Assembly (NCBI GenBank): GCA_030066555.1
Contig: JASJBK010000029.1
Coordinates: 1 to 34,950 of the forward strand
Direction of reading: 5' to 3'
Length of the DNA stretch: 34,950 nucleotides
From: Halieaceae bacterium
Lineage (GTDB): Bacteria; Pseudomonadota; Gammaproteobacteria; Pseudomonadales; Halieaceae
A program made the translations under genes and the position numbers. Below are positions 1 through 10,253 of the stretch, piece by piece. The notes under the pieces were generated by a model. The model searched no databases and was not told the origin of the DNA. It saw only the letters and a list, made by a program, of their open reading frames with translations. How positions within the stretch are numbered: position 1 is the stretch's first letter; every line of letters starts with the position of its first letter.

Positions 1-904
1 TACAGTTGGCACCTTCGCGGATTGGCCAGCCGTAGTTTTCCCCCAGGCGAACCACATCGATTTCTTCCCAGTCGTCCTGCCCGACGTCACCTAACCAAAG
101 TTCACCGCTGTCACGGTCAAAACTGAAGCGCCAGGGATTGCGAAATCCCCAGGCATATATCTCCGGGCAGTCAGCGGATCCGAAGCCCTGGGTGCAGGGC
201 GGATTGCCCGCAAACGGATTGTCACCCGGTACGCCGAAGGGCTGGTCGCCGTCCACATCGATGCGCAGCATCGCGCCGAGCAGGTTGCTGGTGTCCTGCG
301 CCCGTTCGAGTGGATCATTGCTGCCGCCGCCATCTCCAAGGCCGAAAAACAGCATGCCATCGGGCCCGAAGGCAATATTACCGCCGTTGTGATTGCCCGC
401 GTCCTGCAGCACTGTCAGCACAATGCGCTCGCTGTCGGCTGCCAGCGTCAGGCCACCGTCGAGGCTGAGGAACTCAGATATCCGAGACTCCAGCGGCGCA
501 AGTGGCGCCGTGTAGGAGAGAAACACGCGGCCGTTGTCGGCAAAGCCAGGGTGTAACGCGATCCCAAGCAGCCCGCCCTCACCGCCGCCGGATACCTCGG
601 CGGAGATGTCGACTACCAGGTTTGCCGTGTCGGCTGTATCGCTGGCTTCGAAGCGCCACACACGCCCGGCCCGTTCGATAAGGTACCAGGCTGAGGAATC
701 ACCCGGTGGCTGCACCATGGCCATGGGCGCCTCGAAGTCGAGGGCCGGAAAGGCTGGCGCCAGACCGATGGACACCACGGGGTCATCGGGCGCGGGAGGC
801 GGTATGACAGGCAACGAATTCCCGGATCCGCCGCCGCCACTGCCACCGCAGGCGGTCACAAACATCAGGCACAACAACAGGCGCAAAATCGGGTAAGACC
901 GCAT
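1..904 (-). CDS. PQQ-dependent sugar dehydrogenase-like (glucose/sorbosone dehydrogenase fold) lipoprotein, partial (runs off the window start)
   Basis: Minus-strand reading from ATG at 904: MRSYPILRLLLCLMFVTACGGSGGGG (lipobox-like) ... GGEGGLLGIALHPGFADNGRVFLSYT ... DAGNHNGGNIAFGPDGMLFFGLGDGGGSNDP ... NLLGAMLRIDVDG ... IYAWGFRNPWRFSFDRDSGELWLGDVGQDDWEEIDVV; open to base 1, so absent from the ORF track. Confidence 0.88.
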   Translation of the reverse strand, partial: MRSYPILRLLLCLMFVTACGGSGGGGSGNSLPVIPPPAPDDPVVSIGLAPAFPALDFEAPMAMVQPPGDSSAWYLIERAGRVWRFEASDTADTANLVVDISAEVSGGGEGGLLGIALHPGFADNGRVFLSYTAPLAPLESRISEFLSLDGGLTLAADSERIVLTVLQDAGNHNGGNIAFGPDGMLFFGLGDGGGSNDPLERAQDTSNLLGAMLRIDVDGDQPFGVPGDNPFAGNPPCTQGFGSADCPEIYAWGFRNPWRFSFDRDSGELWLGDVGQDDWEEIDVVRLGENYGWPIREGANC

Positions 905-1063
905 CACGTGACGACCTCCAGCGCGAATACGTCCCGATTAGTGTAGTACTGCTATTCGGTATTCCGAAGGCACCACGGTCTCAAAATTGCGGGCCGATTT
1001 TCGTTTGCTACTATGCAGGCCCATGTACAAACGGAAACGCACCTGGCGTGGGGGTAGTGGCGA

Positions 1064-1891
1064 ATGAAGTGGTTGAAGCGAATCAGTATTGGTCTGCTTG
1101 CGGCTGTTGTTATCCTGGTCGTCGGCCTGAACCTCTGGGGCATGGCAACGCTGGGCACTCTCACGCCTGATCCGGATGCGCTGCGGGATGACAACGCCAA
1201 TCGCGTGGTACTGGTATCCGGAGCCACGGGCTCGGTGGGCGACGCAGTGCTAAAGGCGGCGATGCGCGATCCCGGCATCGAAACTATTCACGTGATCACC
1301 CGTCGCAGTTCTCCACGCATTGACGAGGGAGTGGCCAGCGGCAAGGTGCAAATGCACCTGCTGAAGGATTTTACCGACTACAGCTCACTGGCAGACGTCC
1401 TGCCCCAGGTGAATACGGTGCTGTGGGCGCTGGGTACATCGTCACTGCAGGTGGACGCCGATACCTATACCTGGATTCACGTCGACTTTCCCACTGCCTT
1501 CGTGAAGGCCTGGCTGGAAGCCCGCCAGGATGCACCCATGGCTTTCCACTATGTCACGGGTATGGGCACCGGCGAAGACGAAAGCGCCCGCTGGGCCCAG
1601 GAAAAGGGACGCGCCGAGCGATTGGTGGCAGAAATGGCTGAAGGCACCGGCCTGCGCACCTTCGGTCACCGCTCCGGCTATATACGGCCAACCGCGGAAC
1701 GCGCCAGTTGGGGTGCCTACCTGCTGGAAGCGCTGTGCAAGCCCGGCGACCTGGTCATCGCCGGTACCGACCTTGGCGGCGCCATGCTGGAAATCAGCGC
1801 CCGCACCGAGGAACTGCCTAACGGCAGCATCATCGACAACGCAGATGCGCTGGCCTACGCATCCATCTACCGGGCCAACAATCCCCGCTAG
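1064..1891 (+). CDS. NAD(P)-binding (atypical SDR/NmrA-like) protein with N-terminal hydrophobic anchor
   Basis: 275-aa ORF; N-terminal TM segment; VVLVSGATGSVGDAVLKAA Rossmann motif. Confidence 0.8.
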   Translation: MKWLKRISIGLLAAVVILVVGLNLWGMATLGTLTPDPDALRDDNANRVVLVSGATGSVGDAVLKAAMRDPGIETIHVITRRSSPRIDEGVASGKVQMHLLKDFTDYSSLADVLPQVNTVLWALGTSSLQVDADTYTWIHVDFPTAFVKAWLEARQDAPMAFHYVTGMGTGEDESARWAQEKGRAERLVAEMAEGTGLRTFGHRSGYIRPTAERASWGAYLLEALCKPGDLVIAGTDLGGAMLEISARTEELPNGSIIDNADALAYASIYRANNPR

Positions 1892-1956
1892 CCGCTACTT
1901 GGCCTACACTTAAGCAAGGATCGGCAACATACAGCGCTCATGGCGAAGGGACAGTC

Positions 1957-2484
1957 ATGAATTGGGACGCCATATCTGCGGTAGGTGAAGTGCTCGGCGC
2001 CGCTGGCGTCATTGGTTCCCTCGTCTACCTGTCCGTACAGATCCGACACAACAGTGCCGAGGTGCGTCACGCCTCTGCCGATCGCATGGTGGAGCTGTGG
2101 ACTACCAATATCACCAAGTATGCTGACGACAGTAGCCTGGCCGACCTGGTAGCCAAGCTCAACATCGAGGGCTTCGACGCCCTCAGCCCCGGTGAGCAGA
2201 TGCGTATCCACGGCTACTACGGACGTAGCCTGAGAGTGATGGAGGCCATCCACTGGCACAGCATCGAGGGCACAATCGATTCTGAGCTATGGGACGGCCT
2301 CGACGCCATGGGCCGAGACCTGATGAACGCTCCCGCTCTCCGCGAATACTGGGCCCTGCGCAAGCACTGGTTCAGTAAGCGTTACCAGGCATACGTCGAT
2401 GAAATCGACAGCGGTCCGCGCCCGGACTACCTCGGCAAGCTAGCCAGGCTGGAGCAAGACACTGCGGACCAGCAGCAAGCTTGA
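1957..2484 (+). CDS. Conserved hypothetical protein with N-terminal hydrophobic segment
   Basis: 175-aa ORF MNWDAISAVGEVLGAAGVIGSLVYLSVQIRHNSAEVR...; coding-like composition, no function recognised. Confidence 0.7.
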   Translation: MNWDAISAVGEVLGAAGVIGSLVYLSVQIRHNSAEVRHASADRMVELWTTNITKYADDSSLADLVAKLNIEGFDALSPGEQMRIHGYYGRSLRVMEAIHWHSIEGTIDSELWDGLDAMGRDLMNAPALREYWALRKHWFSKRYQAYVDEIDSGPRPDYLGKLARLEQDTADQQQA

Positions 2485-2542
2485 GCGTCGATAGCAGCAC
2501 TACTGGAAGTATTGTTCCGTCCAGTCTTCCGGTACCCAGGTT

Positions 2543-4201
2543 CTAGTTAGACCAGTAGATGTACTCGTCATCCGGCGCGTCCGGCTGGCTCAGGTCTTTG
2601 TCGATATTGACCGGCGCAGACAGCTGGCTTGGCCAGGCGGGTGGCGCCTGTTCTGCGTTGTGCTTCGCTAGCGCTGCCGTCAGTTCGGCCAGCTTGTCGG
2701 GGCGTTCGTCCGACAGGTCACGCTGTTCCGTCGGGTCGGCGTTCAGATCGAAAAGCCAGCGTCTTCCCGGCGGGTCGCTAACGTTCAGCTTCCAGCCATC
2801 TACCAGCGCCGACTGGGAGGCGCCACTGCGCCAGAACAGGGACCTGTGTGGAACGCCTTCCGCTTCGCCAGTCACAAATGGCAGCAGGTCCACACCGTCG
2901 ATCTTGCGATCGTCGGGAAGCGCGGCGCCGCCTGCCGCGGCCGCCGTGGTGTACAGATCGAAATGGTGCACGGGGCTATCGATTACTGTTCCCGGCGCAA
3001 TGCGCGCTGGCCATTTGGCGAGGAAAGGCACATGGATGCCCCCCTCGAACAGGGTGATCTTCCATCCGCGGAAAGGACTATTGACCTCGGGCAGGCCGAG
3101 GTAGCCTGCTCCTCCATTATCTGAGGTGAACAGCACCAGCGTATTGTCTTCCAGGCCGTTGTTCCTGAGCGCCTCGAGAACCCTGCCGACGCCGCGGTCG
3201 AGGCTCCGAATCATGGCCGCGTACACACGCTCCCGGTGATTATCGATATGCGACAGCGCATCGTAATCCTCGCGCAATGCCTGCAGCGGCGTATGCGGCG
3301 CCCAGTGTGCAAGGTACAGGAAGAACGGCCGGTCCCTGTTGGCCTCGATGACATCGACCGCATGTTCCGTAAAGTAGTCCGTCAGGTAGCGATCCGGTTC
3401 GAAGGCGTCATTGGTGTTGAAGCTGACGCCGAAGCGCATCGCCGCCCACAGGAAGCGGTCGATGGGGTCGAAATCCTGTTTGGAGTTGACCACGTCGGGG
3501 TGGTCCTCCGGCAGATAGAGGCCGCTGGCCATCAGCAGGCTTTCATCAAAGCCCTGGTCTGTCGGCGCCATCCCATTGCTGCGCCCCAGGTGCCACTTAC
3601 CGATGTGCACCGTGTGATAGTCACGCTCTGCGAGGACTTCTGCCAGTGTGATTTCCGAGGGCGGCATGCCCATGTCGTCGTAGTCCAGGACCTCGGCGGC
3701 TTCATGGCGGATACCGTCCCGCAGCCGAGAAGAGTCACGTGGCATCAGTGACATCAATTGCATCATGCCCGGCGGTGTCGGCGTGAATTCAAAGCCGAAC
3801 CGGGTGCCGTAGCGCCCCGACATAATGGCGGCGCGCGAGGGCGCGCAGGTCCCGTTGGCCGCATAACCATTAGTGAAGGTCACGCCCTGCTGAGCGATCG
3901 AATCGATATTGGGTGTGGGCACAGTGCCCTTGGCGACACCGCCGTTCAGCGTTATATCGTTCCAGCCCAGGTCGTCGGCAAGGATCAGCACGATATTAGG
4001 TGGCCGCGCACCCAACGAGCGAGCCTGGCCATCTACTCCGCTCGACCAGGTAATCTCCCTATGGGGTTCAATCTGCGAGCGCCGCTCCATGGCGGCACTG
4101 ATGAGTGACAGGGCGATTGGCCCGCGGAAGGTCCAGGCTGAGTAACCCACGACGATCGCCGCGGCGATTGAGCTGATGATCCACCTGGAGCGGGTCTTCA
4201 T
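2543..4201 (-). CDS. Membrane-anchored/secreted Cys-type sulfatase (arylsulfatase family)
   Basis: PPNIVLILADDLGWNDITLNGG and C-A-P-S-R-A-A-I-M-S-G-R-Y sulfatase signature; likely start is ATG at 4201 (MKTRSRWIISSIAAAIVVGYSAW), 14 codons inside the longest ORF. Confidence 0.92.
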   Translation of the reverse strand: MKTRSRWIISSIAAAIVVGYSAWTFRGPIALSLISAAMERRSQIEPHREITWSSGVDGQARSLGARPPNIVLILADDLGWNDITLNGGVAKGTVPTPNIDSIAQQGVTFTNGYAANGTCAPSRAAIMSGRYGTRFGFEFTPTPPGMMQLMSLMPRDSSRLRDGIRHEAAEVLDYDDMGMPPSEITLAEVLAERDYHTVHIGKWHLGRSNGMAPTDQGFDESLLMASGLYLPEDHPDVVNSKQDFDPIDRFLWAAMRFGVSFNTNDAFEPDRYLTDYFTEHAVDVIEANRDRPFFLYLAHWAPHTPLQALREDYDALSHIDNHRERVYAAMIRSLDRGVGRVLEALRNNGLEDNTLVLFTSDNGGAGYLGLPEVNSPFRGWKITLFEGGIHVPFLAKWPARIAPGTVIDSPVHHFDLYTTAAAAGGAALPDDRKIDGVDLLPFVTGEAEGVPHRSLFWRSGASQSALVDGWKLNVSDPPGRRWLFDLNADPTEQRDLSDERPDKLAELTAALAKHNAEQAPPAWPSQLSAPVNIDKDLSQPDAPDDEYIYWSN

Positions 4202-4445
4202 TGTTATGTCCTCCCCGAAATTGTCGCCGCGCGTCGGGATCAACTGGGCTGCTCAGGCTACCATGAGTCCAGTGTTGTCCGCGTTGCAGTAGACCCACGT
4301 GCGTCGAGCATTGCCGCTATCTGGAATCAATGCAACGCATTATCATCCTGAACATGTGTCGACAGGCCATTACTTCGCCTTTCCATCGAAGCCGCAGACA
4401 GACAGGAGAGAAACCGGTGCCAGACAGACTCTTGATCACGCTCCA

Positions 4446-5093
4446 ATGACCTCCCCGGTGACTACAAGAACACTTATGTGGACAACTGCGCTGGGTGTCT
4501 GGCTCGTGTTCACCTGGTGGTACACCAATACGGGTGGCCCACTCACGGAGGAGGAAACTGATCGCTTTATCAGCGGTTACCTGGAAGCCAACCGCGGCCG
4601 GGAAGTCTCCGCCGCAAACGTAGCAAGGCTGCGCGATTTTCTTATGTCGGATACCGGCAATCAGTTCGTAATGGTGAACATCCTGGACATGGCCGAGAAC
4701 CCACCGGATGTGCCCGGCGCCCAGCCTGGCGAATCATCACAGTCGCTGCTGGGGCGCTATATGGAATTCATGTACCGGGCACTGCTCTCGCGGGCCTGTC
4801 ATCCCGTCTATGTGGGTTTCGCGGTGGCGCCTGCGCTGGACCTCGTCGGCCTGCCCGGCGCCGAGTCCTGGACCCAGGGTGCTCTTATGCGCTATCGCAG
4901 CCGGCGCGATCTGGTGGAAATTGCCAGCAACCCCATTTTTGCCGAGCGACACAAATTCAAGCTGGCGGCGCTGGAAAAAACCGTGGCATTCCCGGTGGAA
5001 AACCAGCTCTACCTGTCAGACCTCAGGTTCCTGCTGGCGCTGCTGCTGTTTTCCATATGCTCGCTGATAGACTTGTGGGTCTGGCGCCGCTAG
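4446..5093 (+). CDS. Hypothetical membrane protein with N- and C-terminal TM helices
   Basis: Internal ATG (MTSPVTTRTLMWTTALGVWLVFTWWYT...) followed by TM; C-terminal LLALLLFSICSLIDLWVWRR; longest ORF begins at 4299. Confidence 0.65.
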   Translation: MTSPVTTRTLMWTTALGVWLVFTWWYTNTGGPLTEEETDRFISGYLEANRGREVSAANVARLRDFLMSDTGNQFVMVNILDMAENPPDVPGAQPGESSQSLLGRYMEFMYRALLSRACHPVYVGFAVAPALDLVGLPGAESWTQGALMRYRSRRDLVEIASNPIFAERHKFKLAALEKTVAFPVENQLYLSDLRFLLALLLFSICSLIDLWVWRR

Positions 5094-5127
5094 CGGTCCC
5101 GAACAAGAACTTGTTGGAGTCGGAAAC

Positions 5128-6162
5128 ATGCAACGCATTTCGAAGCTCGCGATTCTCTTACTCGCTTTCGTCCTAGTCATTTACTACCTGGCCTTGAATA
5201 CTGAGGGCGGGCAAGACTTCCTGCTCAGCCGTGGCACCGCCGCCGCGAACCAGCCTCCCGCGCCGTTGAGTGACGGGCTGCACGTCTATGTCTGCGGTAG
5301 CGCTGCACCGCTGCCGGCTCCCGGTCGTGCCCAGGCCTGTATCGCCGTGCTGACGCCGGAGCACTACTTCATTGTGGATGTTGGTTCGGGCTCCGTTAAC
5401 AACCTGGGCCTGGGACGCCTGCCGGCAGAGCGCCTGGACGGCGTATTACTGAGCCACTTCCACTCCGACCATATTGCTGACTTGCCGACCATCAACGTTA
5501 TCGCGTGGGCGTCGGGGCACGAAGGGCCCTTGAAGGTCTATGGGCCGCCAGGCATAGGGCAGGTGGTCGATGGCTTCAATACCGCGCTAACCCACGATCG
5601 CCAGTACCGCACTGAGCATCACGGCGCAGATTTACTGCCGCCGGCCAGCGGCATCATGGAGCCGGTAGAGCATCCCCTGGAGGCCACGCTGGAATTCGGG
5701 GAGCTGACCATCACTTCTTTCGCTGCAGATCACTCTCCCGTTGAGCCCGCCGTCAGCTACCGCTTCGACTACAAGGGAAGGTCGGTGGTTATCACCGGTG
5801 ACACGGTGGTCACCGATCAGTTGCGCTCGATGGTAGATGACGCCGACCTGCTGGTGACCGACGCCCTCTCCCTGCCTATTGTCGACGCCCTGCACACTGC
5901 CGTCTCAAGTGCAGGTAACGACCGATTCGCCAAGATTCTTGTCGATATTCAGGACTACCATGCGCACGTGGCGGATGTGGCGGAGCTCACGCGCTCTACC
6001 AATGTCGGCACAACCGCGCTCTACCACCTGGTGCCGGGCCCGAGAAACAGGCTGATGGAAAACATTTTCAAACGCGAGTTCACGGACAACATGGTACTCA
6101 CCCACGACCGCATGTGGTTTGAGTTGCCCGCGGGCTCTGACGAGATCAACATCACGGACTAA
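5128..6162 (+). CDS. MBL-fold metallo-hydrolase with N-terminal signal/anchor
   Basis: LLSHFHSDHIADLP (HxHxDH), SFAADHSPVEPAVSYRFDYKGRSVVITGDT, YHAHV motifs. Confidence 0.88.
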   Translation: MQRISKLAILLLAFVLVIYYLALNTEGGQDFLLSRGTAAANQPPAPLSDGLHVYVCGSAAPLPAPGRAQACIAVLTPEHYFIVDVGSGSVNNLGLGRLPAERLDGVLLSHFHSDHIADLPTINVIAWASGHEGPLKVYGPPGIGQVVDGFNTALTHDRQYRTEHHGADLLPPASGIMEPVEHPLEATLEFGELTITSFAADHSPVEPAVSYRFDYKGRSVVITGDTVVTDQLRSMVDDADLLVTDALSLPIVDALHTAVSSAGNDRFAKILVDIQDYHAHVADVAELTRSTNVGTTALYHLVPGPRNRLMENIFKREFTDNMVLTHDRMWFELPAGSDEINITD

Positions 6163-6171
6163 TATGAGAGC

Positions 6172-7566
6172 GTGAACGTTCAACAACAATTCCGCCGTTT
6201 GCCGTCTATCGACGCCCTGCTCGCCAATATGCCTGAGGAAGTGGCGCGCTGGGGTCATACCCAACTGGTCGAAGCCCTCAGGCAACAGCTTGACCAGCTG
6301 CGTGAGGCCATAGCCGCCGGCATTTCGGCTGACATCTCGTCGGAGAGCATCAGGCAGTCCGCCCTGGAGACACTGGCCGCACGTTCGCGCGCCACGTTGA
6401 TTCCAGTGTTCAACCTGACCGGCACAGTCCTGCACACCAACCTGGGGCGCGCCAACCTGCCGCCGGAGGCTATTGAAGCTATAGGCACCGTCGCGGCCGG
6501 CGCCAGCAATCTTGAGTTTGACCTTGCAAGCGGCAAGCGCGGCGACCGGGAATCCCACGTCGAGTCGCTGATCTGCGAAATCACCGGCGCCGAGGCGGCG
6601 ACAGCCGTGAACAATAATGCCGCCGCGGTGCTGCTGGTACTCAATACCCTGGCGCTGGGTCGCACCGTACCGGTATCGCGGGGCGAGCTGGTCGAGATCG
6701 GCGGCTCGTTCCGAATTCCCGAGGTGATGTCGCGCTCGGGGTGCTCACTGGTCGAGGTCGGCGCCACCAACCGCACCCACCTGGATGACTATCGGCACGC
6801 TATCGACAACACCACCGCCCTGTTGATGAAGGTGCATACCAGTAACTACGAGATCCAGGGCTTTACCGCCAGCGTCGCCGAGCCAGACCTGGCGGTACTG
6901 GCAAACGAGCACGACCTGCCCTTCGTGATCGACCTGGGCAGCGGCAACCTCGCAGACTTCAAGGCCCTTGGATTGCCCGATGAGCCCACGGTCGCCCAGG
7001 CGCTGGCCAACGGCGCTGACCTGGTGACCTTCAGCGGCGACAAGCTATTGGGTGGGCCGCAAGCGGGTATTGTCGCCGGCCGCGCCGACCTCATAGCAGC
7101 GATCAAGAGGAATCCTCTCAAGCGCGCCCTGCGCCTGGACAAGATGACGCTGGCCGCACTCGCAGAGGTTCTCACGTTGTACCGGGACCCCGAACAGCTG
7201 GTAAGGAAACTGCCCACGCTGCGACTGCTGACACGGCGGGCATCCGATATCCAGGCACAAGCCAAGTCCTTGCTGCCCGACATCGCCCGCGCCCTGGCAC
7301 CCAAGTTCCAGGTCAGCGTGGAAGACTGTCTGAGCCAGATCGGCAGCGGGTCGCTACCCGTCGACACCCTGCCCAGCGCCGCAATCCGGATCGCGCCTGA
7401 ATCTGGCGACGACAGTGACGTGCGCAAGCTGGCGCAAAGGCTTCGAGAGCTCCCGGTTCCCGTAATTGGCCGGATCCACAAGGGCGCACTGTGGCTCGAC
7501 CTGCGCTGCCTGGAACCGGAACAGCAAACAGGGTTTGCAGACCAACTGGCCGACCTCACCCTGTGA
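6172..7566 (+). CDS. selA: L-seryl-tRNA(Sec) selenium transferase
   Basis: 464 aa, GTG start; PSIDALL...[14 protein letters not shown]...[16 protein letters not shown]...[17 protein letters not shown]; immediately followed by selB. Confidence 0.96.
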   Translation: MNVQQQFRRLPSIDALLANMPEEVARWGHTQLVEALRQQLDQLREAIAAGISADISSESIRQSALETLAARSRATLIPVFNLTGTVLHTNLGRANLPPEAIEAIGTVAAGASNLEFDLASGKRGDRESHVESLICEITGAEAATAVNNNAAAVLLVLNTLALGRTVPVSRGELVEIGGSFRIPEVMSRSGCSLVEVGATNRTHLDDYRHAIDNTTALLMKVHTSNYEIQGFTASVAEPDLAVLANEHDLPFVIDLGSGNLADFKALGLPDEPTVAQALANGADLVTFSGDKLLGGPQAGIVAGRADLIAAIKRNPLKRALRLDKMTLAALAEVLTLYRDPEQLVRKLPTLRLLTRRASDIQAQAKSLLPDIARALAPKFQVSVEDCLSQIGSGSLPVDTLPSAAIRIAPESGDDSDVRKLAQRLRELPVPVIGRIHKGALWLDLRCLEPEQQTGFADQLADLTL

Positions 7567-9497
7567 TCATCGCGACCGCTGGACACGTTGACCATGGCAA
7601 GACCTCCCTGGTTCGACAGCTCACCGGCGTAGAGACCGATACCCTCGCTGAAGAAAAGGCCCGTGGACTCTCGATCAACCTCGGGTACGCCTACCTGCCC
7701 TGCGCCGACGGCAGCCGGCTGGGCTTTATCGACGTACCCGGGCACCAGCGCTTCATCAACACCATGATCTCGGGCATCAGCGGTATCGATATGGGCCTGC
7801 TGGTGATCGCTGCGGATGACGGCCCAATGCCCCAAACCCTTGAGCATCTCGACGTGTTGGACATACTCGGCGTCGAGCAGCTCTCTGTGGTGATCAGCAA
7901 GATCGACCGCGTCAGCGAGTCGAGGCTCCAGGAGGTCGAGCAACACATCCACGGTCTACTCAATGGAAGACGCTGGCATGACGCCGCACTCTTCCCTGTC
8001 TCCAGTGAAACCGGCAGCGGTATACCGGCACTGGAGACCTACCTGCAGCAGCAGGCGCAGCGCATCCGTGCGCGCCAGGCCGAGGGTGGATTTCGACTGT
8101 CTATTGACCGGGCCTTCTCAGCCAAGGGTGCCGGCCTGGTCGTCACCGGTACCGCCAATGCAGGCAAGGTGCTCACCGGAGACCGCTTGCTACTGCTTCC
8201 CGGCAACAGGGAAGTCCGCGTCCGCGATCTGAGGGCCCACAATGAACCGGCGACGGCCGCAGTAGCCGGCCAGCGAGTCGCCCTTAACCTTGCTGGCAGC
8301 GTTTCGGCTTCAGATATCGAGAGAGGTGACTGGCTGGTCGATGCGGACCATGCACTATCCTCCGAACGGCTTGATGTATCGTTCACGCTGCTGAAGGGCG
8401 CACCCTTCCCCCTCAAGCACCTGGCACCGGTAAAACTCCACATTGGCGCCAAGCGTGTTGCCGGGAAGCTGGCGCTGGTGGAGGGATCGTCAGGACGCCT
8501 GCACGCAGGAGAAAGCTGCATCGCCCAGTTGCTGCTGGATGAGCCGGTCAATGCGATGCTGGGCGATCGCTTCCTGCTGCGGGATACCGCGGAGAATGTC
8601 ATCCTGGGTGGCGGAGCGGTGCTGGACCCGCAGGGTCCGAAGTTCGGCAAGTCGCGCCCGGGGCGAATCACCTGGCTGCAGGCGATGCAGGCAGACACGC
8701 CGGAAGACGCGCTGGCCCAGCTTATTGCAAAGGGTCAGTTGGTCGAGCTGAATCGATTCTGGGCCATCCGCAATCGCCGCCTGGATCAGGTCGAAACACT
8801 GCTGCCAGCTGATGCAAAGCGTTTCGAATACGATGGTCGACACTGGGCCATCGGGCAAAAGCAGTGGTCCGAGGCCAGCCAGCATCTCAATTCACTGGTG
8901 GATGACTGGCATGAGACTCACCCGCACAAGCCTGGAATCAAGATGACCGAGCTCAAGGCTGCCGTGAGCCGCGACTACCAAACACCGCTGGTCATGGCCG
9001 CGCTGGTTTCCAGGCTAAAATCAGGCGACCTGCTGCTGCACGATGGACACATCAGTCGCACAGGCTTCCGGAGAACCGAGTCCAAAGAAGTCCAGTCACA
9101 CTGGAAGTCCATGCGCCAGCACCTGGAACAGTGCCAGCTCAGGGTTCCCTTGTTCTCAGAGCTGGCCGCCGCCATCCAGGTGCCCGAGCCAACACTCAGG
9201 CAGGTCGTCAAGGAGGCGACCCGCAGTGGTAACCTGCACCGCCTCAACGACAAACGCTACGCCCTGCCCGAGCACCTGCTGCATTTTTCCAGGCGCGTGG
9301 TCGAGGCAGACCGCGAGGGTGAAGAGCTGTCAGTGATCAATCTCAAGGCGCGCTTCCAGAGCGGACGCAACCTCACCATCGAGCTGCTGGAGTATTTTGA
9401 TAGCATTCACTTCACCCGCCGAGAAGGTAATACGCGTATTGTCATCAACCCTGCGGCTGCCCTGGAGCGCTTCGGGGCACAGGGAACCTCTACATAA
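7563..9497 (+). CDS. selB: Selenocysteine-specific translation elongation factor
   Basis: GTG start at 7563 ([45 protein letters not shown]) overlapping the selA stop (GTGA); GTPase motifs [13 protein letters not shown]-terminal winged-helix-like region; longest ORF begins at 7491. Confidence 0.96.
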   Translation: MIIATAGHVDHGKTSLVRQLTGVETDTLAEEKARGLSINLGYAYLPCADGSRLGFIDVPGHQRFINTMISGISGIDMGLLVIAADDGPMPQTLEHLDVLDILGVEQLSVVISKIDRVSESRLQEVEQHIHGLLNGRRWHDAALFPVSSETGSGIPALETYLQQQAQRIRARQAEGGFRLSIDRAFSAKGAGLVVTGTANAGKVLTGDRLLLLPGNREVRVRDLRAHNEPATAAVAGQRVALNLAGSVSASDIERGDWLVDADHALSSERLDVSFTLLKGAPFPLKHLAPVKLHIGAKRVAGKLALVEGSSGRLHAGESCIAQLLLDEPVNAMLGDRFLLRDTAENVILGGGAVLDPQGPKFGKSRPGRITWLQAMQADTPEDALAQLIAKGQLVELNRFWAIRNRRLDQVETLLPADAKRFEYDGRHWAIGQKQWSEASQHLNSLVDDWHETHPHKPGIKMTELKAAVSRDYQTPLVMAALVSRLKSGDLLLHDGHISRTGFRRTESKEVQSHWKSMRQHLEQCQLRVPLFSELAAAIQVPEPTLRQVVKEATRSGNLHRLNDKRYALPEHLLHFSRRVVEADREGEELSVINLKARFQSGRNLTIELLEYFDSIHFTRREGNTRIVINPAAALERFGAQGTST

Positions 9498-9501
9498 CCA
9501 C

Positions 9502-9595
9502 GGAAGAGCGACATCCCCGGTGGGGTGCCTGGTCTTCAAAACCAGTGAGGCGCTGACGAAGTGCCTGGTGGGTTCGACTCCTACCTCTTCCGCCA
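9502..9595 (+). tRNA. selC: tRNA-Sec (UCA anticodon), CCA encoded
   Basis: GGAAGAGC GA CATCCC-CGGT-GGGGTG (6-bp D stem) CCTGGT-CTTCAAA-ACCAG (anticodon TCA) T-AGGCGCT-GACGA-AGTGCCT (7-bp long variable arm) GGTGGG-TTCGACT-CCTACC TCTTCCGCCA; starts 5 nt after the end of selB. Confidence 0.95.
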
Positions 9596-9626
9596 CCTTT
9601 CCAGAACCAGGAATCAGCTATAGCGG

Positions 9627-10238
9627 TTACGCGGCAAAGGCCTTCGCACAGGCCGGGCGCGCCAGCAGGCGATCGGCATAGGCGCTCAGGTTCGGGAAAG
9701 CCTCATCGGTAATGATGCCCAGGCGCTTGGACATGATGCAGGCGTGGCCCAGCATGGTATCGGCCGCGGAAAAGTCGCCGATCAGGTATTCCCGTCCTTC
9801 CATGGCCTGCTCGACCGGGCCCCAGGCCTTGGCAAGCAGGCGTTGGGCCTGTTCGCGTACCGTTGCGTCCTGGCGCTCCGGTGGCAGCAGCAGCGTATGC
9901 ACCACGATGGTATTCACCGGTGGCATCACCATGCCTTCGCAATAGTGGAACCACTGCAGGTATTCCGGGAAACGGGGATCTTCCGGCGCGGGCTTCAGGC
10001 CGCCATTCTTGTGGCGCTCAAGGATGTACTCGGCGATCGCACCCGACTCGAAAATGCTGACGTCGCCATCTTCGAGTACCGGAACACGGCCCAGCGGGTG
10101 ACGGGCCCGGTGCTCGTCAGACTTCAGGTCACTGGGATTGAAATCCATCCTGTTGAGTTCGTACTCAAGGCCCAGTTCCTCCAGCAGCCACAGCGTGCGG
10201 CTGGCGCGTGAGTTGGGTGCGAAATGCAGCTTCAGCAT
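9627..10238 (-). CDS. Glutathione S-transferase
   Basis: 203 aa; MLKLHFAPNSRASRTLWLLEELGLEYE...GRVPVLEDGDVSIFESGAIAEYIL. Confidence 0.92.
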   Translation of the reverse strand: MLKLHFAPNSRASRTLWLLEELGLEYELNRMDFNPSDLKSDEHRARHPLGRVPVLEDGDVSIFESGAIAEYILERHKNGGLKPAPEDPRFPEYLQWFHYCEGMVMPPVNTIVVHTLLLPPERQDATVREQAQRLLAKAWGPVEQAMEGREYLIGDFSAADTMLGHACIMSKRLGIITDEAFPNLSAYADRLLARPACAKAFAA

Positions 10239-10253
10239 AAGTGTTTTCCTTGC

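Noticed and set aside
1957-2520. Read-through of the TGA ending the 175-aa ORF as a third selenoprotein
   Set aside because: The downstream frame (ASIAALLEVLFRPVFRYPGSS) ends shortly afterwards, with no redox motif near the TGA
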